The notes under the pieces are model-generated. The model was not told the DNA's origin and made no database searches. It was given only the letters and a program-made list of their open reading frames with translations. From assembly GCF_900106975.1 (NCBI RefSeq), contig NZ_FNNU01000002.1, forward strand, positions 496,001-560,000: a DNA stretch of 64,000 nt. The letters run 5' to 3'. Below, one piece after another: positions 1-9,086 of the stretch (position 1 is the first letter of the stretch; the number at the start of each line of letters is the position of its first letter). The position numbers and the translations under genes are program-made. The stretch comes from Pseudomonas kuykendallii (GTDB lineage Bacteria; Pseudomonadota; Gammaproteobacteria; Pseudomonadales; Pseudomonadaceae).

Positions 1-553
1 GTTCGCGCTCGGTGCCGATGTTCTGCGATACCGAGAACATCCGGTAGGCCTCCTCGGAACGCGCGTTGCGCTGATGCGCCAGGGAGTACGCCTGGCTCAT
101 GACCTCCAGGGCGATGTCGATGTTCTCGCTGACGAAGGTGATGGCGTCGAGCTGGGCGCGTCCGAGCCTGGCGCTGCCCAGTTGCAGGAAGATCGCTGCC
201 TTGAGGAAGCGCGCGCCGCGCATCACCAGGCTGATCGGGATGTCGACCCGCGCATGGATTTCGCCGATCCGTTTCTGCAGTTCGATCAGTTCGGGAACGT
301 CGGAGCGGTTGCGCAGGGCGAACATCTCCTGCAGCCAGCGCCGCATCGACGGCTTGAGGTGTTCCTCGACGCGCTGGTGGGCGAGGAACTGCCCGGCGTG
401 GCTGTCATCGCCCATGTGCTGGTAGAACCGTTCGGCAAGCGATTCGGCGTGCGCGTCGATCAGTGCGCCGACGGTTCGGCAGAGGGTGGCGTCGTAGCGG
501 TCGATAAGGGCGCCCCAGTCGGCGGCCAGGGGAGCGAGAACATCGGCTGTCAT
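1..553 (-). CDS. Globin-coupled sensor diguanylate cyclase, N-terminal part (cut by window edge)
   Basis: The reverse strand is open from an ATG at 553 to the window edge, giving 184 residues with no stop. The protein looks like a protoglobin (globin-coupled sensor) domain: RFYQHMGDDSHAGQFL near residues 44-59, then EEHLKPSMRRWLQEMF, then VDIPISLVMRGARFLK. These resemble the sensor globin of DosC-type diguanylate cyclases, where a proximal His binds heme. The expected GGDEF output domain lies outside the window, so catalytic class is inferred from the family, not seen. The region upstream of the ATG has no strong ribosome-binding site. An alternative is a globin-coupled chemoreceptor, but the DosC-like middle segment makes a cyclase more likely. 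Confidence 0.7.
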   Translation of the reverse strand, partial: MTADVLAPLAADWGALIDRYDATLCRTVGALIDAHAESLAERFYQHMGDDSHAGQFLAHQRVEEHLKPSMRRWLQEMFALRNRSDVPELIELQKRIGEIHARVDIPISLVMRGARFLKAAIFLQLGSARLGRAQLDAITFVSENIDIALEVMSQAYSLAHQRNARSEEAYRMFSVSQNIGTERE

Positions 554-716
554 GGGTGGGGTCCGATCACTGCGAGAGGACGGAAGCGTTGCGCGCTTAG
601 GCGAAGCGCCATCATGCAAAGCGCGCGAATCTACACCAGCGTTCGCGCCTCTGCGCGTGTCCGAACGGTCGGTTCCTGACGAAAGGAAACACCCCGAACC
701 ACCTGTTTGACGCCGG

Positions 717-1154
717 TCAATGGGCCGGGTAGTCGCTCACTACGCTCTGTTTGCCGTCGGTGCCCACGCCGATCACCTGATAGGCGTCCTTGCGTTCGCC
801 CATTTCCATACCCGGCGAGCCCATCGGCATGCCCGGCGTGGCGATGCCGGCCAGGTCGGCGCGCTGGCGCAGGGCGAGCACGTCCTTCGCCGGCACGTGG
901 CCTTCGACGAACTTGCCGTCGATCACCCCGGTGTGGCACGAGCCGAGCGCGTGCGGCACGCCGAGGCGGGTCTTCAGCGCCGGCATGTCGTTCTCGATGT
1001 GGTCGCGGACGCTGAAGCCGTTCTGCTCCAGGTGCTTGATCCAAGACGTGCAGCAGCCGCAGTTGGGGTCGCGATAGACGTCGATGGCCACCGGCTCGGC
1101 GGCCTGGGCGACGCCGCCGACGAGCAGCGCGGCGAGCAGGGGAAATGCGCGCAT
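717..1154 (-). CDS. DUF411 periplasmic metal-binding protein
   Basis: Encodes 145 residues beginning with a Sec signal peptide (MRAFPLLAALLVGGVAQA, cleavage near residue 18). The mature part has the DUF411 signature DPNCGCC (Cys32, Cys34, Cys35), a GSCHTG motif (Cys73, His74) and a Met-rich GMPMGSPGMEMG segment. DUF411 proteins are commonly found with copper-handling genes and are assumed to bind metal in the periplasm; no copper operon is visible here. The start is supported by an AGGAG seven bases upstream of the ATG. The gene stands alone, between the globin-sensor gene (same strand) and a divergent Yip1 gene. The family is clear but the metal is inference. Confidence 0.85.
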   Translation of the reverse strand: MRAFPLLAALLVGGVAQAAEPVAIDVYRDPNCGCCTSWIKHLEQNGFSVRDHIENDMPALKTRLGVPHALGSCHTGVIDGKFVEGHVPAKDVLALRQRADLAGIATPGMPMGSPGMEMGERKDAYQVIGVGTDGKQSVVSDYPAH

Positions 1155-1395
1155 GGTGAGTCTCCTGAGGGTGAGGCGCGCAGGATAGCGCGCCCGGTGG
1201 CGTCCGGGACTGGCCTGGCGCACGCCGAGGCGGCGAAGGTGTGACCGCCTGTTGCCGAAATGCGCTTCATCGGCCGTCAAAGGGTGCGACGAACCATCGC
1301 AGGTGGGTCTACTCTCAATTACAGATTCCGTCGCCGACACCCCGCCGGCGCGGTCTCGACACAGCCCCGTAAGGGGCGGGAGAGGAGGGAGCGCG

Positions 1396-2007
1396 ATGAT
1401 CAATCACGTATGGGGACTGTTGTCCCGTCCGACCCGCGAATGGGCCCAGATCAACACCGAAGGCGAAACCGTCATCCACCTGTATGCCCATCACGTGTTG
1501 CTGATGGCGCTGATACCGGTGGTCTGCGCCTTCATCGGCACCACCCAGATCGGCTGGAAGCTCGGCGACATGCAGACGTCGGAGGTGTCGCTACCCGTCG
1601 CCGTCGCCCTGGGTGCCGGCTTCTACCTGATGATCCTCGCCGCCATCGCGGTGATGGGAAACGTGATCTTCCGCATGGCCGAGCGTTATCCGGAGCGCCC
1701 CAGCGTCGACCGCTGCATCGTGTTCGCCGGCTACGTGGCGACGCCGCTGTTCCTCGCCGGCGCGGTGCTGCTCTATCCGCTGATCTGGCTGTGCATCCTG
1801 GTGGGCTGCGTGGCGCTCTGCTACACGGCCTATCTGCTGTACCTGGGGATTCCGTCGTTCCTGCAGATCCCGCGCAAGGACGGTTTCATCCTCTCCAGCG
1901 GAACCTTGGGCATCGGCGTGCTGGTGCTCGAGGCCCTGCTGGCGCTGACCGTGCTGATCTGGAGCGTGGGCTCGAACTTCGGCATCGGCCGGCTGTTCCT
2001 CGGCTGA
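1396..2007 (+). CDS. Yip1-family inner-membrane protein
   Basis: A 203-residue protein starting MINHVWGLLSRPTREW, typical of the bacterial Yip1/DUF1282 family, in which a short amphipathic N-terminus precedes about five membrane helices. Hydrophobic stretches are seen near residues 33-50, 68-95, 112-135, 136-155 and 175-195. Its function is not known in bacteria. AGGAGGGA lies just upstream of the chosen ATG. It runs convergently into trmA with only 15 bases between the two stop codons. From memory the same Yip1-trmA-transporter arrangement occurs in P. aeruginosa PAO1 (PA4721-PA4719 area). Confidence 0.85.
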   Translation: MINHVWGLLSRPTREWAQINTEGETVIHLYAHHVLLMALIPVVCAFIGTTQIGWKLGDMQTSEVSLPVAVALGAGFYLMILAAIAVMGNVIFRMAERYPERPSVDRCIVFAGYVATPLFLAGAVLLYPLIWLCILVGCVALCYTAYLLYLGIPSFLQIPRKDGFILSSGTLGIGVLVLEALLALTVLIWSVGSNFGIGRLFLG

Positions 2008-2022
2008 CGGCGAGCCGTTGGG

Positions 2023-3111
2023 TCAGCGCCGCACTAACAGCACGCCGGACTCCATGTGGTGCGTCCAGGGGAACTGGTCGAACAGCGCGCAGCGCTCGAC
2101 GCGATGGGTGTCGTGCAGTTGCGCGATGTTCTGCGCCAGGGTTTCCGGATTGCACGAGATGTACAGGATGCGCTCGAAGCGTCGCGTCAGCTCGCAGGTG
2201 TCCGGGTCCATGCCGGCGCGCGGCGGGTCGACGAACACGCTGCCGAAGTCGTAGCTCGCCAGGTCGACGCCGGCCAGGCGGCGGAACGGGCGCACGCCGT
2301 TCAGCGCCTGGGTCAGCTCCTCGGCCGATAGCCGCACCAGGGTGACGTTGTCGATGGCGTTGTCGGCGAGGTTGGCCAGCGCCGCGTACACCGACGACTT
2401 GCTGATCTCGGTGGCCAGTACCTTGCGCACGCGGGTCGCCAGCGGCAGGGTGAAGTTGCCGTTGCCACAGTACAGCTCCAGCAGGTCGTCGTCGCGCTCG
2501 CCCAGCGCCTCGTAGGCCCAGGCGAGCATCTTGCCGTTCACCGTGCCGTTGGGCTGGGTGAAGGCGCCCTCGGGCTGGCGATAGCGAAAGCGCCGCCCGG
2601 CGACCTCCAGTTCCTCCTCGACGAAATCCCGCCCGATGACGATGCGCTGACCGCGCGACCGGCCGATCAGGCTGACCTGCAGGTCGGCCGCGAGCTGTTC
2701 CGCCGCCGCCTGCCAGGCGTCGTCCAGCGGCCGGTGGTAGGCCAGGGTGATCAGCGCGTCGCCGGCCAGGGTGGTGAGAAATTCCACCTGGAACAGCTTG
2801 AACGACAGCGCCGTGCTGGCCTGCCAGGCAGCCTTGAGCGGCGCCATCAGCGCGTTGATCCGCGCGCTGGCAATGGGGAAATCCTCGATCAGGATCGGCG
2901 TGTACTTGTCGCCCTTCTCGAACATCGCATAGAAGCGCTCCTCGTTTTCCCGCCACAGGCGGAACTCGGCGCGCAGCCGGTAGTGCTGCAGCGGCGAGTC
3001 GAACACCTGCGGTTCGGGCGCATCGAACGGTGCCAGCAGCTCGCGCAGGCGCGCGGTCTTCTCGGTGAGTTGCTGGGCGTAGGCGGCGGAATCGAGGGGG
3101 ACGGAACTCAT
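2023..3111 (-). CDS. trmA: tRNA (uracil-5-)-methyltransferase TrmA
   Basis: A 362-residue SAM-dependent methyltransferase that makes m5U54 in the T-loop of tRNAs. The SAM-binding motif [15 protein letters not shown], the DPPRAGMD motif and the catalytic motif YISCNPETL are present; the nucleophile is Cys320 and the base is Glu354 in HHMESGVLL, matching E. coli TrmA spacing. Length and N-terminus agree with the family (366 residues in E. coli). It is transcribed toward the Yip1 gene. A GTAGGG-type repeat region starts about 150 bases upstream of its start codon. Confidence 0.97.
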   Translation of the reverse strand: MSSVPLDSAAYAQQLTEKTARLRELLAPFDAPEPQVFDSPLQHYRLRAEFRLWRENEERFYAMFEKGDKYTPILIEDFPIASARINALMAPLKAAWQASTALSFKLFQVEFLTTLAGDALITLAYHRPLDDAWQAAAEQLAADLQVSLIGRSRGQRIVIGRDFVEEELEVAGRRFRYRQPEGAFTQPNGTVNGKMLAWAYEALGERDDDLLELYCGNGNFTLPLATRVRKVLATEISKSSVYAALANLADNAIDNVTLVRLSAEELTQALNGVRPFRRLAGVDLASYDFGSVFVDPPRAGMDPDTCELTRRFERILYISCNPETLAQNIAQLHDTHRVERCALFDQFPWTHHMESGVLLVRR

Positions 3112-3235
3112 GGATCACTCAGGCGGGCGCGGAAATCGGGCGGCCATTGTACGGATTCGCCAGGACGGCGGGGATGGCTTTGTCATGGAACGGTAGCCCG
3201 CGGCAATTGAGTACCGGCGCATGACGGGCTGAAAA

Positions 3236-3471
3236 CCCGCCCGGTACGCCTCGCCACCGTAGGGCGCGCCGCGCGCACCGCCCAGTCGGAGTGACGCAGC
3301 GCTGCGGTGCGCATGGCGCACCCTACGGCTTATAGCGGGGATGAGTCCTTCGGGGTCGGTGCTGGTTTATCCGGTCGAACCCGACCCGGTACGCCGCTAC
3401 CGTAGGGTGCGCCGCGCGCACCGCCCGGTCGAAACGACGCAGCGCTTCCGTGCGCATGGCGCTCCCTACGG
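3236..3471. repeat. Two tandem copies of a GTAGGG...CCCTAC palindromic element
   Basis: Two related units of about 90 bases lie 143 bases apart. Each begins with a shared lead-in around CCGGTACGCC, then a palindromic element (3259-3326 and 3402-3470). The palindrome opens GTAGGG(T/C)GCGCC and closes with GGCGC(A/T)CCCTAC. The second copy overlaps the 3' end of the purine permease and contributes its TAG stop (3466-3468). This fills the 354-base stretch between trmA and the permease, which has no gene. Confidence 0.85.
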
Positions 3472-4758
3472 ATACCAGCCGAGCTTGATCACGAAGAGGA
3501 TCGAGAGCACCACCAGCGCCGAGTTCAGCTCGCGGCCGCGGCCGGCGAGCAGCTTGATCGCGGTCCAGGCGATGAAGCCGAAGGCGATGCCGTTGGCGAT
3601 GGAGAAGGTCAGCGGCATGGCCAGCGCGGTGATCACCACCGGCGCGGCGACGGTGATGTCGTCCCAGTCGATCTCGGCCAGGCCGGCGGTCATCAGCACC
3701 GCGACGAACAGCAGCGCCGGTGCGGTGGCGAACGCGGGCACGCTGCCGGCCAGCGGCGAGAAGAACAGCGCGAAGAGGAACAGCACCGCCACCACGATGG
3801 CGGTCAGCCCGGTGCGCCCGCCGGCGCTGACACCGGCGGCGGACTCGATGTAGCTGGTGGTGGTCGAGGTGCCGAGCAGCGACCCGACCATCGCCGCGCT
3901 GCTGTCGGCGATCAGCGCTCGGCCCATCTTCGGCATGTAGCCGTCCTTGCGCATCAGGCCCGCCTTCTTCGCCACCGCGATCAGCGTGCCGGAGTTGTCG
4001 AACAGGTCGACGAAGAGGAAGGCGAAGATCACGCTGACCAGGCCGATGTCCAGCGCGCCGCGGATGTCCAGTTGCAGGAAGGTGGGCGCCAGCGACGGCG
4101 GCATGGAGACGAAGCCGCCGAAGCTCGATACGCCCAGGGCGATACCGGCCGCGGTGGTGACGAGGATGCCGATCAGCACCGCGCCGGTCACCTTGCGCGC
4201 CTCCAGGGCGACAATCAGGAAGAAGCCAAGGATCGCCAGCACCGCTTCTGGCTTCGCCAGGTCGCCCATGCCCACCAGCGTGGCCGGGTTGGCGACGACG
4301 ATGCCGGCTTCCTTCAGGCCGATCAGGGCGAGGAACAGGCCGATGCCGGCGGCGATCGCCGAGCGCAGTTCCAGCGGGATGCTGTTGATGATCCATTCGC
4401 GGATGCGGAAGATCGAGAGCAGGAAGAACATGCAGGCCGAGAGGAACACCGCGCCGAGTGCCACCTGCCAGCTGTGGCCCATGTGCAGCACCACGGTGTA
4501 GGTGAAGAAGGCGTTCAGGCCCATGCCCGGTGCCAGCGCGATCGGGTAGTTGGCGATCAGGCCCATGATCGCCGAGCCGATGGCCGCGGCCAGGCAGGTG
4601 GCGACGAAGATCGCGCCCTTGTCCATGCCCGTCTCGCCGAGGATGCTCGGGTTGACGAAGAGGATGTAGGCCATGGTCAGGAAGGTGGTGACCCCGGCCA
4701 GGATCTCCGTGCGCACCGTGGTGTTGTGTGCCTTGAGTTGAAAGAGTCGTTCCAGCAT
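3466..4758 (-). CDS. NCS2-family purine permease (adenine/guanine/hypoxanthine type)
   Basis: A 430-residue inner-membrane transporter with about 12-14 hydrophobic segments. The N-terminus (MLERLFQLKAHNTTVRTEIL, then GVTTFLTMAYILFVNP) and the GMGLNAFFTYTVV signature place it in the AzgA/PbuG/YicO branch of nucleobase:proton symporters. A second family motif, GTSTTTSYIESAAGVSAGGRT, is present around residues 298-318. The start ATG follows GGGAG. The last codon and stop fall inside a palindromic repeat, so the C-terminus may have been reset by the element. The substrate (adenine versus guanine/hypoxanthine) cannot be told from sequence alone. Confidence 0.9.
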   Translation of the reverse strand: MLERLFQLKAHNTTVRTEILAGVTTFLTMAYILFVNPSILGETGMDKGAIFVATCLAAAIGSAIMGLIANYPIALAPGMGLNAFFTYTVVLHMGHSWQVALGAVFLSACMFFLLSIFRIREWIINSIPLELRSAIAAGIGLFLALIGLKEAGIVVANPATLVGMGDLAKPEAVLAILGFFLIVALEARKVTGAVLIGILVTTAAGIALGVSSFGGFVSMPPSLAPTFLQLDIRGALDIGLVSVIFAFLFVDLFDNSGTLIAVAKKAGLMRKDGYMPKMGRALIADSSAAMVGSLLGTSTTTSYIESAAGVSAGGRTGLTAIVVAVLFLFALFFSPLAGSVPAFATAPALLFVAVLMTAGLAEIDWDDITVAAPVVITALAMPLTFSIANGIAFGFIAWTAIKLLAGRGRELNSALVVLSILFVIKLGWYP

Positions 4759-4999
4759 GGCGATCTCCCGACGCGCTCTGCAGGCGCGCTTGATGCTCGT
4801 GGATGCGGTGCGTGGGCGCCGCGATGGGTTCGGCGGCCTCGGGAAGTTGCCCGGTCGGTCAGCAAAACGGCGCGAATCATAGCAAAACGGTAGCCGAAAT
4901 CACCGCCCGTGGATCGGCTCGGCGAGCCCGCCGAACGCCGCTTCGCGCAAACCCGCGCGGCGCGCGGTACCCTCCACCCATCGACCTCTGGAGGTGCCT

Positions 5000-5551
5000 A
5001 TGCCCCGAGCCCTGTTGGCCGTCGCCGACGGCGTGGAAGACCTGGAAACCGTGACCGTCCTCGACGTGCTGCGCCGCGCCGAGATCGAAGTGGTGATGGC
5101 CAGCGTGGAGGCGCGGCGGATGTTCACCTGTGCGCGCGGCAGCCGGCTGACCGCCGATGCCATGCTGCTCGACGTGCTGGCGCAGGATTTCGACCTGCTG
5201 GTGCTGCCCGGCGGCGCGGTGGGCGCGGAGCGGCTCGGCGCGCACCTGCCGCTGGCCGAACGGGTCCGCCGGCAGGCCGCCGCCGGTCTCGAATTCGCCG
5301 CGATCTGCGCGGCGCCGGCCCTGGCGCTGCAACCTTTCGGCGTGCTCAAGGGACGGCGCATGACCTGCTACCCCGCGTTCAGCGACCGCCTGTCCGGCTG
5401 CGTGTTCGTCGACCAGGCGGTGGTGGTCGACGGCAACCTGACCACGGCCCAGGGCCCGGCGGCGGCGCTGGAGTTCGCCCTGACCCTGGTCGAGCGCCTG
5501 GCCGGCAGGGCGGCGCGGCGCAAGGTCGGTGAGGCGATGCTGTTGCGCTGA
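5000..5551 (+). CDS. DJ-1/PfpI family protein (YajL-like)
   Basis: A 183-residue protein of the DJ-1/ThiJ/YajL family. The nucleophile-elbow cysteine is Cys103 in FAAICAAPALAL, and the conserved acid is Glu13 in ADGVEDLE. The LLVLPGGAVGAERL segment is the usual PGG loop. Family members act as glyoxalases, protein or nucleotide deglycases, or oxidative-stress chaperones; which applies here is unknown. Two starts are possible: GTG at 4994 and ATG at 5000. The ATG is chosen because CTGGAGG sits five bases upstream. It is divergent from the permease and 92 bases ahead of xdhC. Confidence 0.9.
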   Translation: MPRALLAVADGVEDLETVTVLDVLRRAEIEVVMASVEARRMFTCARGSRLTADAMLLDVLAQDFDLLVLPGGAVGAERLGAHLPLAERVRRQAAAGLEFAAICAAPALALQPFGVLKGRRMTCYPAFSDRLSGCVFVDQAVVVDGNLTTAQGPAAALEFALTLVERLAGRAARRKVGEAMLLR

Positions 5552-5643
5552 GGCGGCCTGGTCGAACTCGCGCGCGCCCCGGCGGGTCAGTGAAGACAGG
5601 CCGGCGCTCCGATCGGTATCGAGTGAATGATGAGGCGAAACGA

Positions 5644-6657
5644 ATGGATGGCGTCGATCTGACGGTGTTGCGGCGCGCCCGCGACTGGCTCCGCGAAGGC
5701 CATGACGTGGTGCTCTACAGCGTGGTGGAAACCTGGGGCAGCGCGCCGCGCCCGGTGGGGTCGCTGCTCGCCCTGCGCGGCGACGGGCGGGTCGAGGGTT
5801 CTGTGTCCGGTGGCTGCATCGAGGACGACCTGCTGGCGCGGTTGCCGCTGCGGGTCGACGAACAGGCGCGCTGCGCGCTGATCACCTATGGCGTGACCAA
5901 GGAGGAGTCGGCGCGTTTCGGCCTGCCCTGTGGAGGCACCCTGCGGCTGGTGCAGGAGCCCCTGCGCGACGCCGGCTGGATCGACGAGCTACTGCAACGC
6001 TGCGAGGCCCACGAACGCGTCGCCCGGCATTTACACCTGCGCAGCGGCGCCGTCACGCTGGCGCCGATCGGCCGCGAGCAGGCGCTGCACTTCGACGGCG
6101 AGCACCTGGTCGCGCCCTTCGGCCCGGCCTGGAGGCTGCTGCTGATCGGCGCCGGACAGCTGTCGCGCTACGTCGCCGACCTGGCGCACACGCTGGGTTT
6201 CGAGGTGCTGATCTGCGACCCGCGCGAGGCCTACGCCCACGACTGGCCACTAGAGCGGGTGCGCTTCCTGCCCGGCATGCCCGACGACGCGGTGCTCGCC
6301 GCTGAGCCGGATGCGCACACTGCCATCGTCGCGCTGACCCACGACCCACGCCTGGACGACATGGCGCTGCTCACCGCACTCGGTTCCGAGGCGTTCTACG
6401 TCGGCGCGCTGGGGTCGAGGACGAACAACGAGAAACGCAAGCAGCGGCTGATCTCCCTGGGGCTGGACGCCGCCGATGTCGGCCGCCTGCACGGCCCGAT
6501 CGGCCTGCCCATTGGCAGCCGCACGCCGGCGGAAATCGCCCTGTCGCTGATGGCCGAGATCGTCGCCCTGAAGAACGGCGCGCGGGTTGCCCTGCCAGGT
6601 CGCCAGGCCGGGCTGGATGCGGCTCGGCCCGGCGCGGCCCGACTGAAGTCCGCCTGA
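5644..6657 (+). CDS. XdhC-family molybdenum-enzyme maturation factor (PaoD/XdhC-like)
   Basis: A 337-residue protein with an N-terminal XdhC/CoxI domain (SAPRPVGSLLAL...GSVSGGCIEDDL) and a C-terminal Rossmann domain (LLLIGAGQLSRYVADLAH), ending with GPIGLPIGSRTPAEIALS. Proteins of this family bind the molybdenum cofactor, protect it and load it into the partner oxidoreductase. The stop overlaps the mocA start (TGATG), so the two are translationally coupled. The paoABC-type enzyme genes lie about 900 bases downstream, which identifies the likely client. The chosen ATG has only a weak purine-rich upstream site; in-frame starts at 5590 or later are possible. Confidence 0.9.
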   Translation: MDGVDLTVLRRARDWLREGHDVVLYSVVETWGSAPRPVGSLLALRGDGRVEGSVSGGCIEDDLLARLPLRVDEQARCALITYGVTKEESARFGLPCGGTLRLVQEPLRDAGWIDELLQRCEAHERVARHLHLRSGAVTLAPIGREQALHFDGEHLVAPFGPAWRLLLIGAGQLSRYVADLAHTLGFEVLICDPREAYAHDWPLERVRFLPGMPDDAVLAAEPDAHTAIVALTHDPRLDDMALLTALGSEAFYVGALGSRTNNEKRKQRLISLGLDAADVGRLHGPIGLPIGSRTPAEIALSLMAEIVALKNGARVALPGRQAGLDAARPGAARLKSA

Positions 6658-7238
6658 TGCGGGGGGGCGTTCGTACCCTGCTGCTCGCCGCCGGCGTGGG
6701 CAGCCGCTATCGCGCGGAAAGCGACAGCGACAAGCTGCTGGCGCCGAGCCGGGCGGGCGATCCGCATTCCACACCGGTGCTGCTGGCCGCGCTGCACACC
6801 CTGCAGGGCGTCGCCGAGGAGCTGGTGGTGGTGGTCCGCGCCGACAACGCCGCGCTGATCGAGCGCCTGCGCGGGGAGCCCTGCAATCTGCTGGTCGTGG
6901 AAACCAATGGCCTCGGCCACAGCCTGGCACAGGCGGTGCGCGCGCATCCGGCCGAGCGGGGCTGGCTGGTGGCGCTCGGCGACATGCCCTACGTGCGGCG
7001 CGACACGCTGCTGGCGGTGGCGCAGGCGATCCGGCCGAAGGGGCTGGTTGCGCCGGTCTACCAGGACCAGCTCGGCCATCCGCGGGGCATCGGCAGCGCT
7101 TATCGTGAACAACTGCTGGCGCTGGACGGCGAGCGCGGCGCGCAGACGCTGTTCCAGGGCGACGCGGTGCAGCGCCTGGCCCTGGACGATCCCGCCGTCC
7201 TGCGCGACATCGACCGCCCCGGTGACCGTCTTGCCTAG
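6657..7238 (+). CDS. mocA: Molybdenum cofactor cytidylyltransferase (MocA-like NTP transferase)
   Basis: A 193-residue nucleotidyltransferase with the signature LLLAAGVGSRYR followed by a conserved Lys in SDKLLAP, then the acceptor-site segments VALGDMPYV and YQDQLGHPRGIG. MocA joins CTP to molybdopterin to give the cytidine dinucleotide form used by PaoABC-type and other xanthine oxidase family enzymes. It overlaps xdhC by one base and precedes the enzyme genes. CTP rather than GTP specificity is inferred from context and family; the guanylyltransferase MobA is the alternative. Confidence 0.88.
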   Translation: MRGGVRTLLLAAGVGSRYRAESDSDKLLAPSRAGDPHSTPVLLAALHTLQGVAEELVVVVRADNAALIERLRGEPCNLLVVETNGLGHSLAQAVRAHPAERGWLVALGDMPYVRRDTLLAVAQAIRPKGLVAPVYQDQLGHPRGIGSAYREQLLALDGERGAQTLFQGDAVQRLALDDPAVLRDIDRPGDRLA

Positions 7239-7267
7239 GACAAGGTCCAGCCTCCCCACTGACTCGG

Positions 7268-7340
7268 GTAGGGTGGGCTTCAGCCCACCAGCGTGCCCAC
7301 CCGTGGCCTCGGCGTATCGGTGGGCTAAAGCCCACCCTAC
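7268..7340. repeat. Palindromic element, GTAGGGTGGGCTTCAGCCCACC type
   Basis: Perfectly matched ends: GTAGGGTGGGCTTCAGCCCACC at the left, and at the right GGTGGGCTAAAGCCCACCCTAC. Each arm is itself a small hairpin (TGGGCT..AGCCCA). The element lies in the 328-base gene-free stretch between mocA and the paoA-like gene. It belongs to the same GTAGGG-ended superfamily as the elements near 3.3 and 11.5 kb, but with a different interior. Confidence 0.85.
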
Positions 7341-7354
7341 GGCTCGCGCAGCCC

Positions 7355-7425
7355 ATGTGGTGTGCATGGCGCATCCTGCGGGTGACGAGACGGGTGCACC
7401 ACGCGCACCGGCGCATCGCGTTGCG
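7355..7425. repeat. Degenerate GTAGGG-type element remnant
   Basis: A decayed copy: GGTGTGCATGGCGCATCCTGCGG resembles the right end of the 3.3 and 11.5 kb elements, and GTGCACCACGCGCACC follows. It sits directly after the intact element at 7268-7340. The rest of the gap to 7567 shows no gene and no clear promoter. Confidence 0.45.
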
Positions 7426-7566
7426 GAGAAGCCCGCCGGATCGATACCGCTCCTCGCCTGCGCTGAACGTTTCCGGGCCTGTCTGCGTCGTACCTCGTAG
7501 ACGCGGAACACCGCGCAGCGAGTGCCCGCCGCCGGGCGCGAATGCAGACCAGACCGTGAGGCACCC

Positions 7567-8088
7567 ATGAGCGCCACCTCCCTTCGCGAGGGCCGCAGCG
7601 ATCCTGCCGCCCATTCGATTTCCCTCGTTCTCAATGGCCAGCCGCGTCAGCTCGACGTATTGCCCTGGACCACCGTGCTCGACCTGCTGCGCGAACAGCT
7701 CGACCTGACCGGCAGCAAGAAAGGCTGCGACCACGGCCAGTGCGGCGCCTGCACCGTGCTGCTGGACGGCAAACGGGTGAACGCCTGCCTGACCCTGGCG
7801 GTGATGCTCGACGGCCGCGACCTGACCACCATCGAAGGACTTGCCAACGGCGACCAGTTGCACCCGTTGCAGGAAGCCTTCGTCAGGCACGATGCCTTCC
7901 AGTGCGGCTATTGCACGCCCGGGCAGATCTGCTCGGCGGTCGGCCTGGCCCGCGAAGGGCGTGCGCAGAGCCGCGACGAGATCAGCGAGCTGATGAGCGG
8001 AAACCTCTGCCGCTGCGGCGCCTACAACAACATCCTCGATGCCATCGAGGAGGCGCTGCCGGCCACGCGCGGGGAGGGCGGCGCATGA
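7567..8088 (+). CDS. Aldehyde oxidoreductase [2Fe-2S] subunit, PaoA-like
   Basis: A 173-residue iron-sulfur subunit of a xanthine oxidase family enzyme. The plant-type [2Fe-2S] ligands are Cys54, Cys59, Cys62 and Cys74 ([16 protein letters not shown]). The second cluster uses Cys113, Cys116, Cys148 and Cys150 (CGYCTPGQ and NLCRC). It passes electrons from the Mo site to the FAD subunit. Unlike E. coli PaoA it has no twin-arginine signal, so the complex is probably cytoplasmic. GAGG precedes the ATG. The stop overlaps the next start (ATGA). Confidence 0.93.
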   Translation: MSATSLREGRSDPAAHSISLVLNGQPRQLDVLPWTTVLDLLREQLDLTGSKKGCDHGQCGACTVLLDGKRVNACLTLAVMLDGRDLTTIEGLANGDQLHPLQEAFVRHDAFQCGYCTPGQICSAVGLAREGRAQSRDEISELMSGNLCRCGAYNNILDAIEEALPATRGEGGA

Positions 8089-9086
8089 ATCCCTTCGCCT
8101 ACAGCAAGCCGGCCGCGGTCAATGAGGCGCTGCGCCTGGCCGGGCCGAACGCGCGCTTCATCGCCGGCGGCACCAACCTGCTCGACCTGATGAAGGAAAA
8201 CGTCACCCGTCCCGAGCGGCTGATCGACATCAACGGCCTGCCGCTGCGCGGTATCGACGCCACCGCCAGCGGCGGCCTGCGCATCGGTGCGCTGGTGAGC
8301 AACGCCGACCTGGCCTGGGACGCGCGCATCGAGCAGCGCTACCCGCTGCTGGCCCAGGCGATTCTCGCCGGCGCCTCGCCGCAACTGCGCAACATGGCCA
8401 GCACCGGCGGCAACCTGCTGCAGCGCACCCGTTGCTACTACTTCTACGACGCCGGCGTGCCGTGCAACAAGCGCGAGCCCGGCAGTGGCTGCCCGGCGAA
8501 GGACGGGCTCAACCGCATCCACGCGATCCTCGGTGCCAGCGACGACTGCGTGGCGGTGAACCCCTCGGACATGTGCGTGGCGCTGGCCGCGCTTGAGGCG
8601 GTGGTGATCGTCGCCGGACCGCAGGGCGAGCGACGCATCGATTTTGCCGATTTCCACCGGCTGCCGGGCGATACGCCGGAGCGCGACAACGTGCTGGCCG
8701 ACGACGAGCTGATCCTCGCCGTCGAGCTGCCGGCCGAAGGCTTCGCCGCGCACAGCCGCTACCTGAAGATCCGCGACCGCGCCTCCTACGCCTTCGCCCT
8801 GGTTTCCGTCGCCGCGGCGCTGGAGCTGGACGGCGGCATCATCCGCGCGGCGCGCCTCGCCCTCGGCGGCGTCGCCCATAAGCCGTGGCGCCGACAGGAG
8901 GCCGAGGAGGTGCTGATCGGCAAGCCGGCCAGCGACGAGACCTTCGCCCTCGCCGCCGACCTGTTGCTCGAAGGTGCCCGTCCGCTGGCGCACAACGGCT
9001 TCAAGATCGAGCTAGCGCGCCGCGCCGTCGTTCGCGCACTGGGCGATGCCGCCCATTCCATCCAGCACCAGGGAGGCCGCCCATGA
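8085..9086 (+). CDS. Aldehyde oxidoreductase FAD subunit with [4Fe-4S] insertion, PaoB-like
   Basis: A 333-residue FAD-binding subunit. The FAD loops are seen in [12 protein letters not shown] and [13 protein letters not shown]. Four cysteines, Cys117, Cys127, Cys136 and Cys155, are spaced 10, 9 and 19 residues apart, the arrangement I recall for the extra [4Fe-4S] cluster of E. coli PaoB. This places the enzyme with PaoABC / 4-hydroxybenzoyl-CoA-reductase-like proteins rather than ordinary xanthine dehydrogenase. It overlaps both neighbours by 4 bases, so the three subunits are made as a coupled operon. Confidence 0.92.
   Translation: MNPFAYSKPAAVNEALRLAGPNARFIAGGTNLLDLMKENVTRPERLIDINGLPLRGIDATASGGLRIGALVSNADLAWDARIEQRYPLLAQAILAGASPQLRNMASTGGNLLQRTRCYYFYDAGVPCNKREPGSGCPAKDGLNRIHAILGASDDCVAVNPSDMCVALAALEAVVIVAGPQGERRIDFADFHRLPGDTPERDNVLADDELILAVELPAEGFAAHSRYLKIRDRASYAFALVSVAAALELDGGIIRAARLALGGVAHKPWRRQEAEEVLIGKPASDETFALAADLLLEGARPLAHNGFKIELARRAVVRALGDAAHSIQHQGGRP

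Noticed and set aside
3112-3465. Small genes in the repeat region between trmA and the permease
   Set aside because: Frames there translate the palindromic repeats, are Arg-rich and have no ribosome-binding sites.
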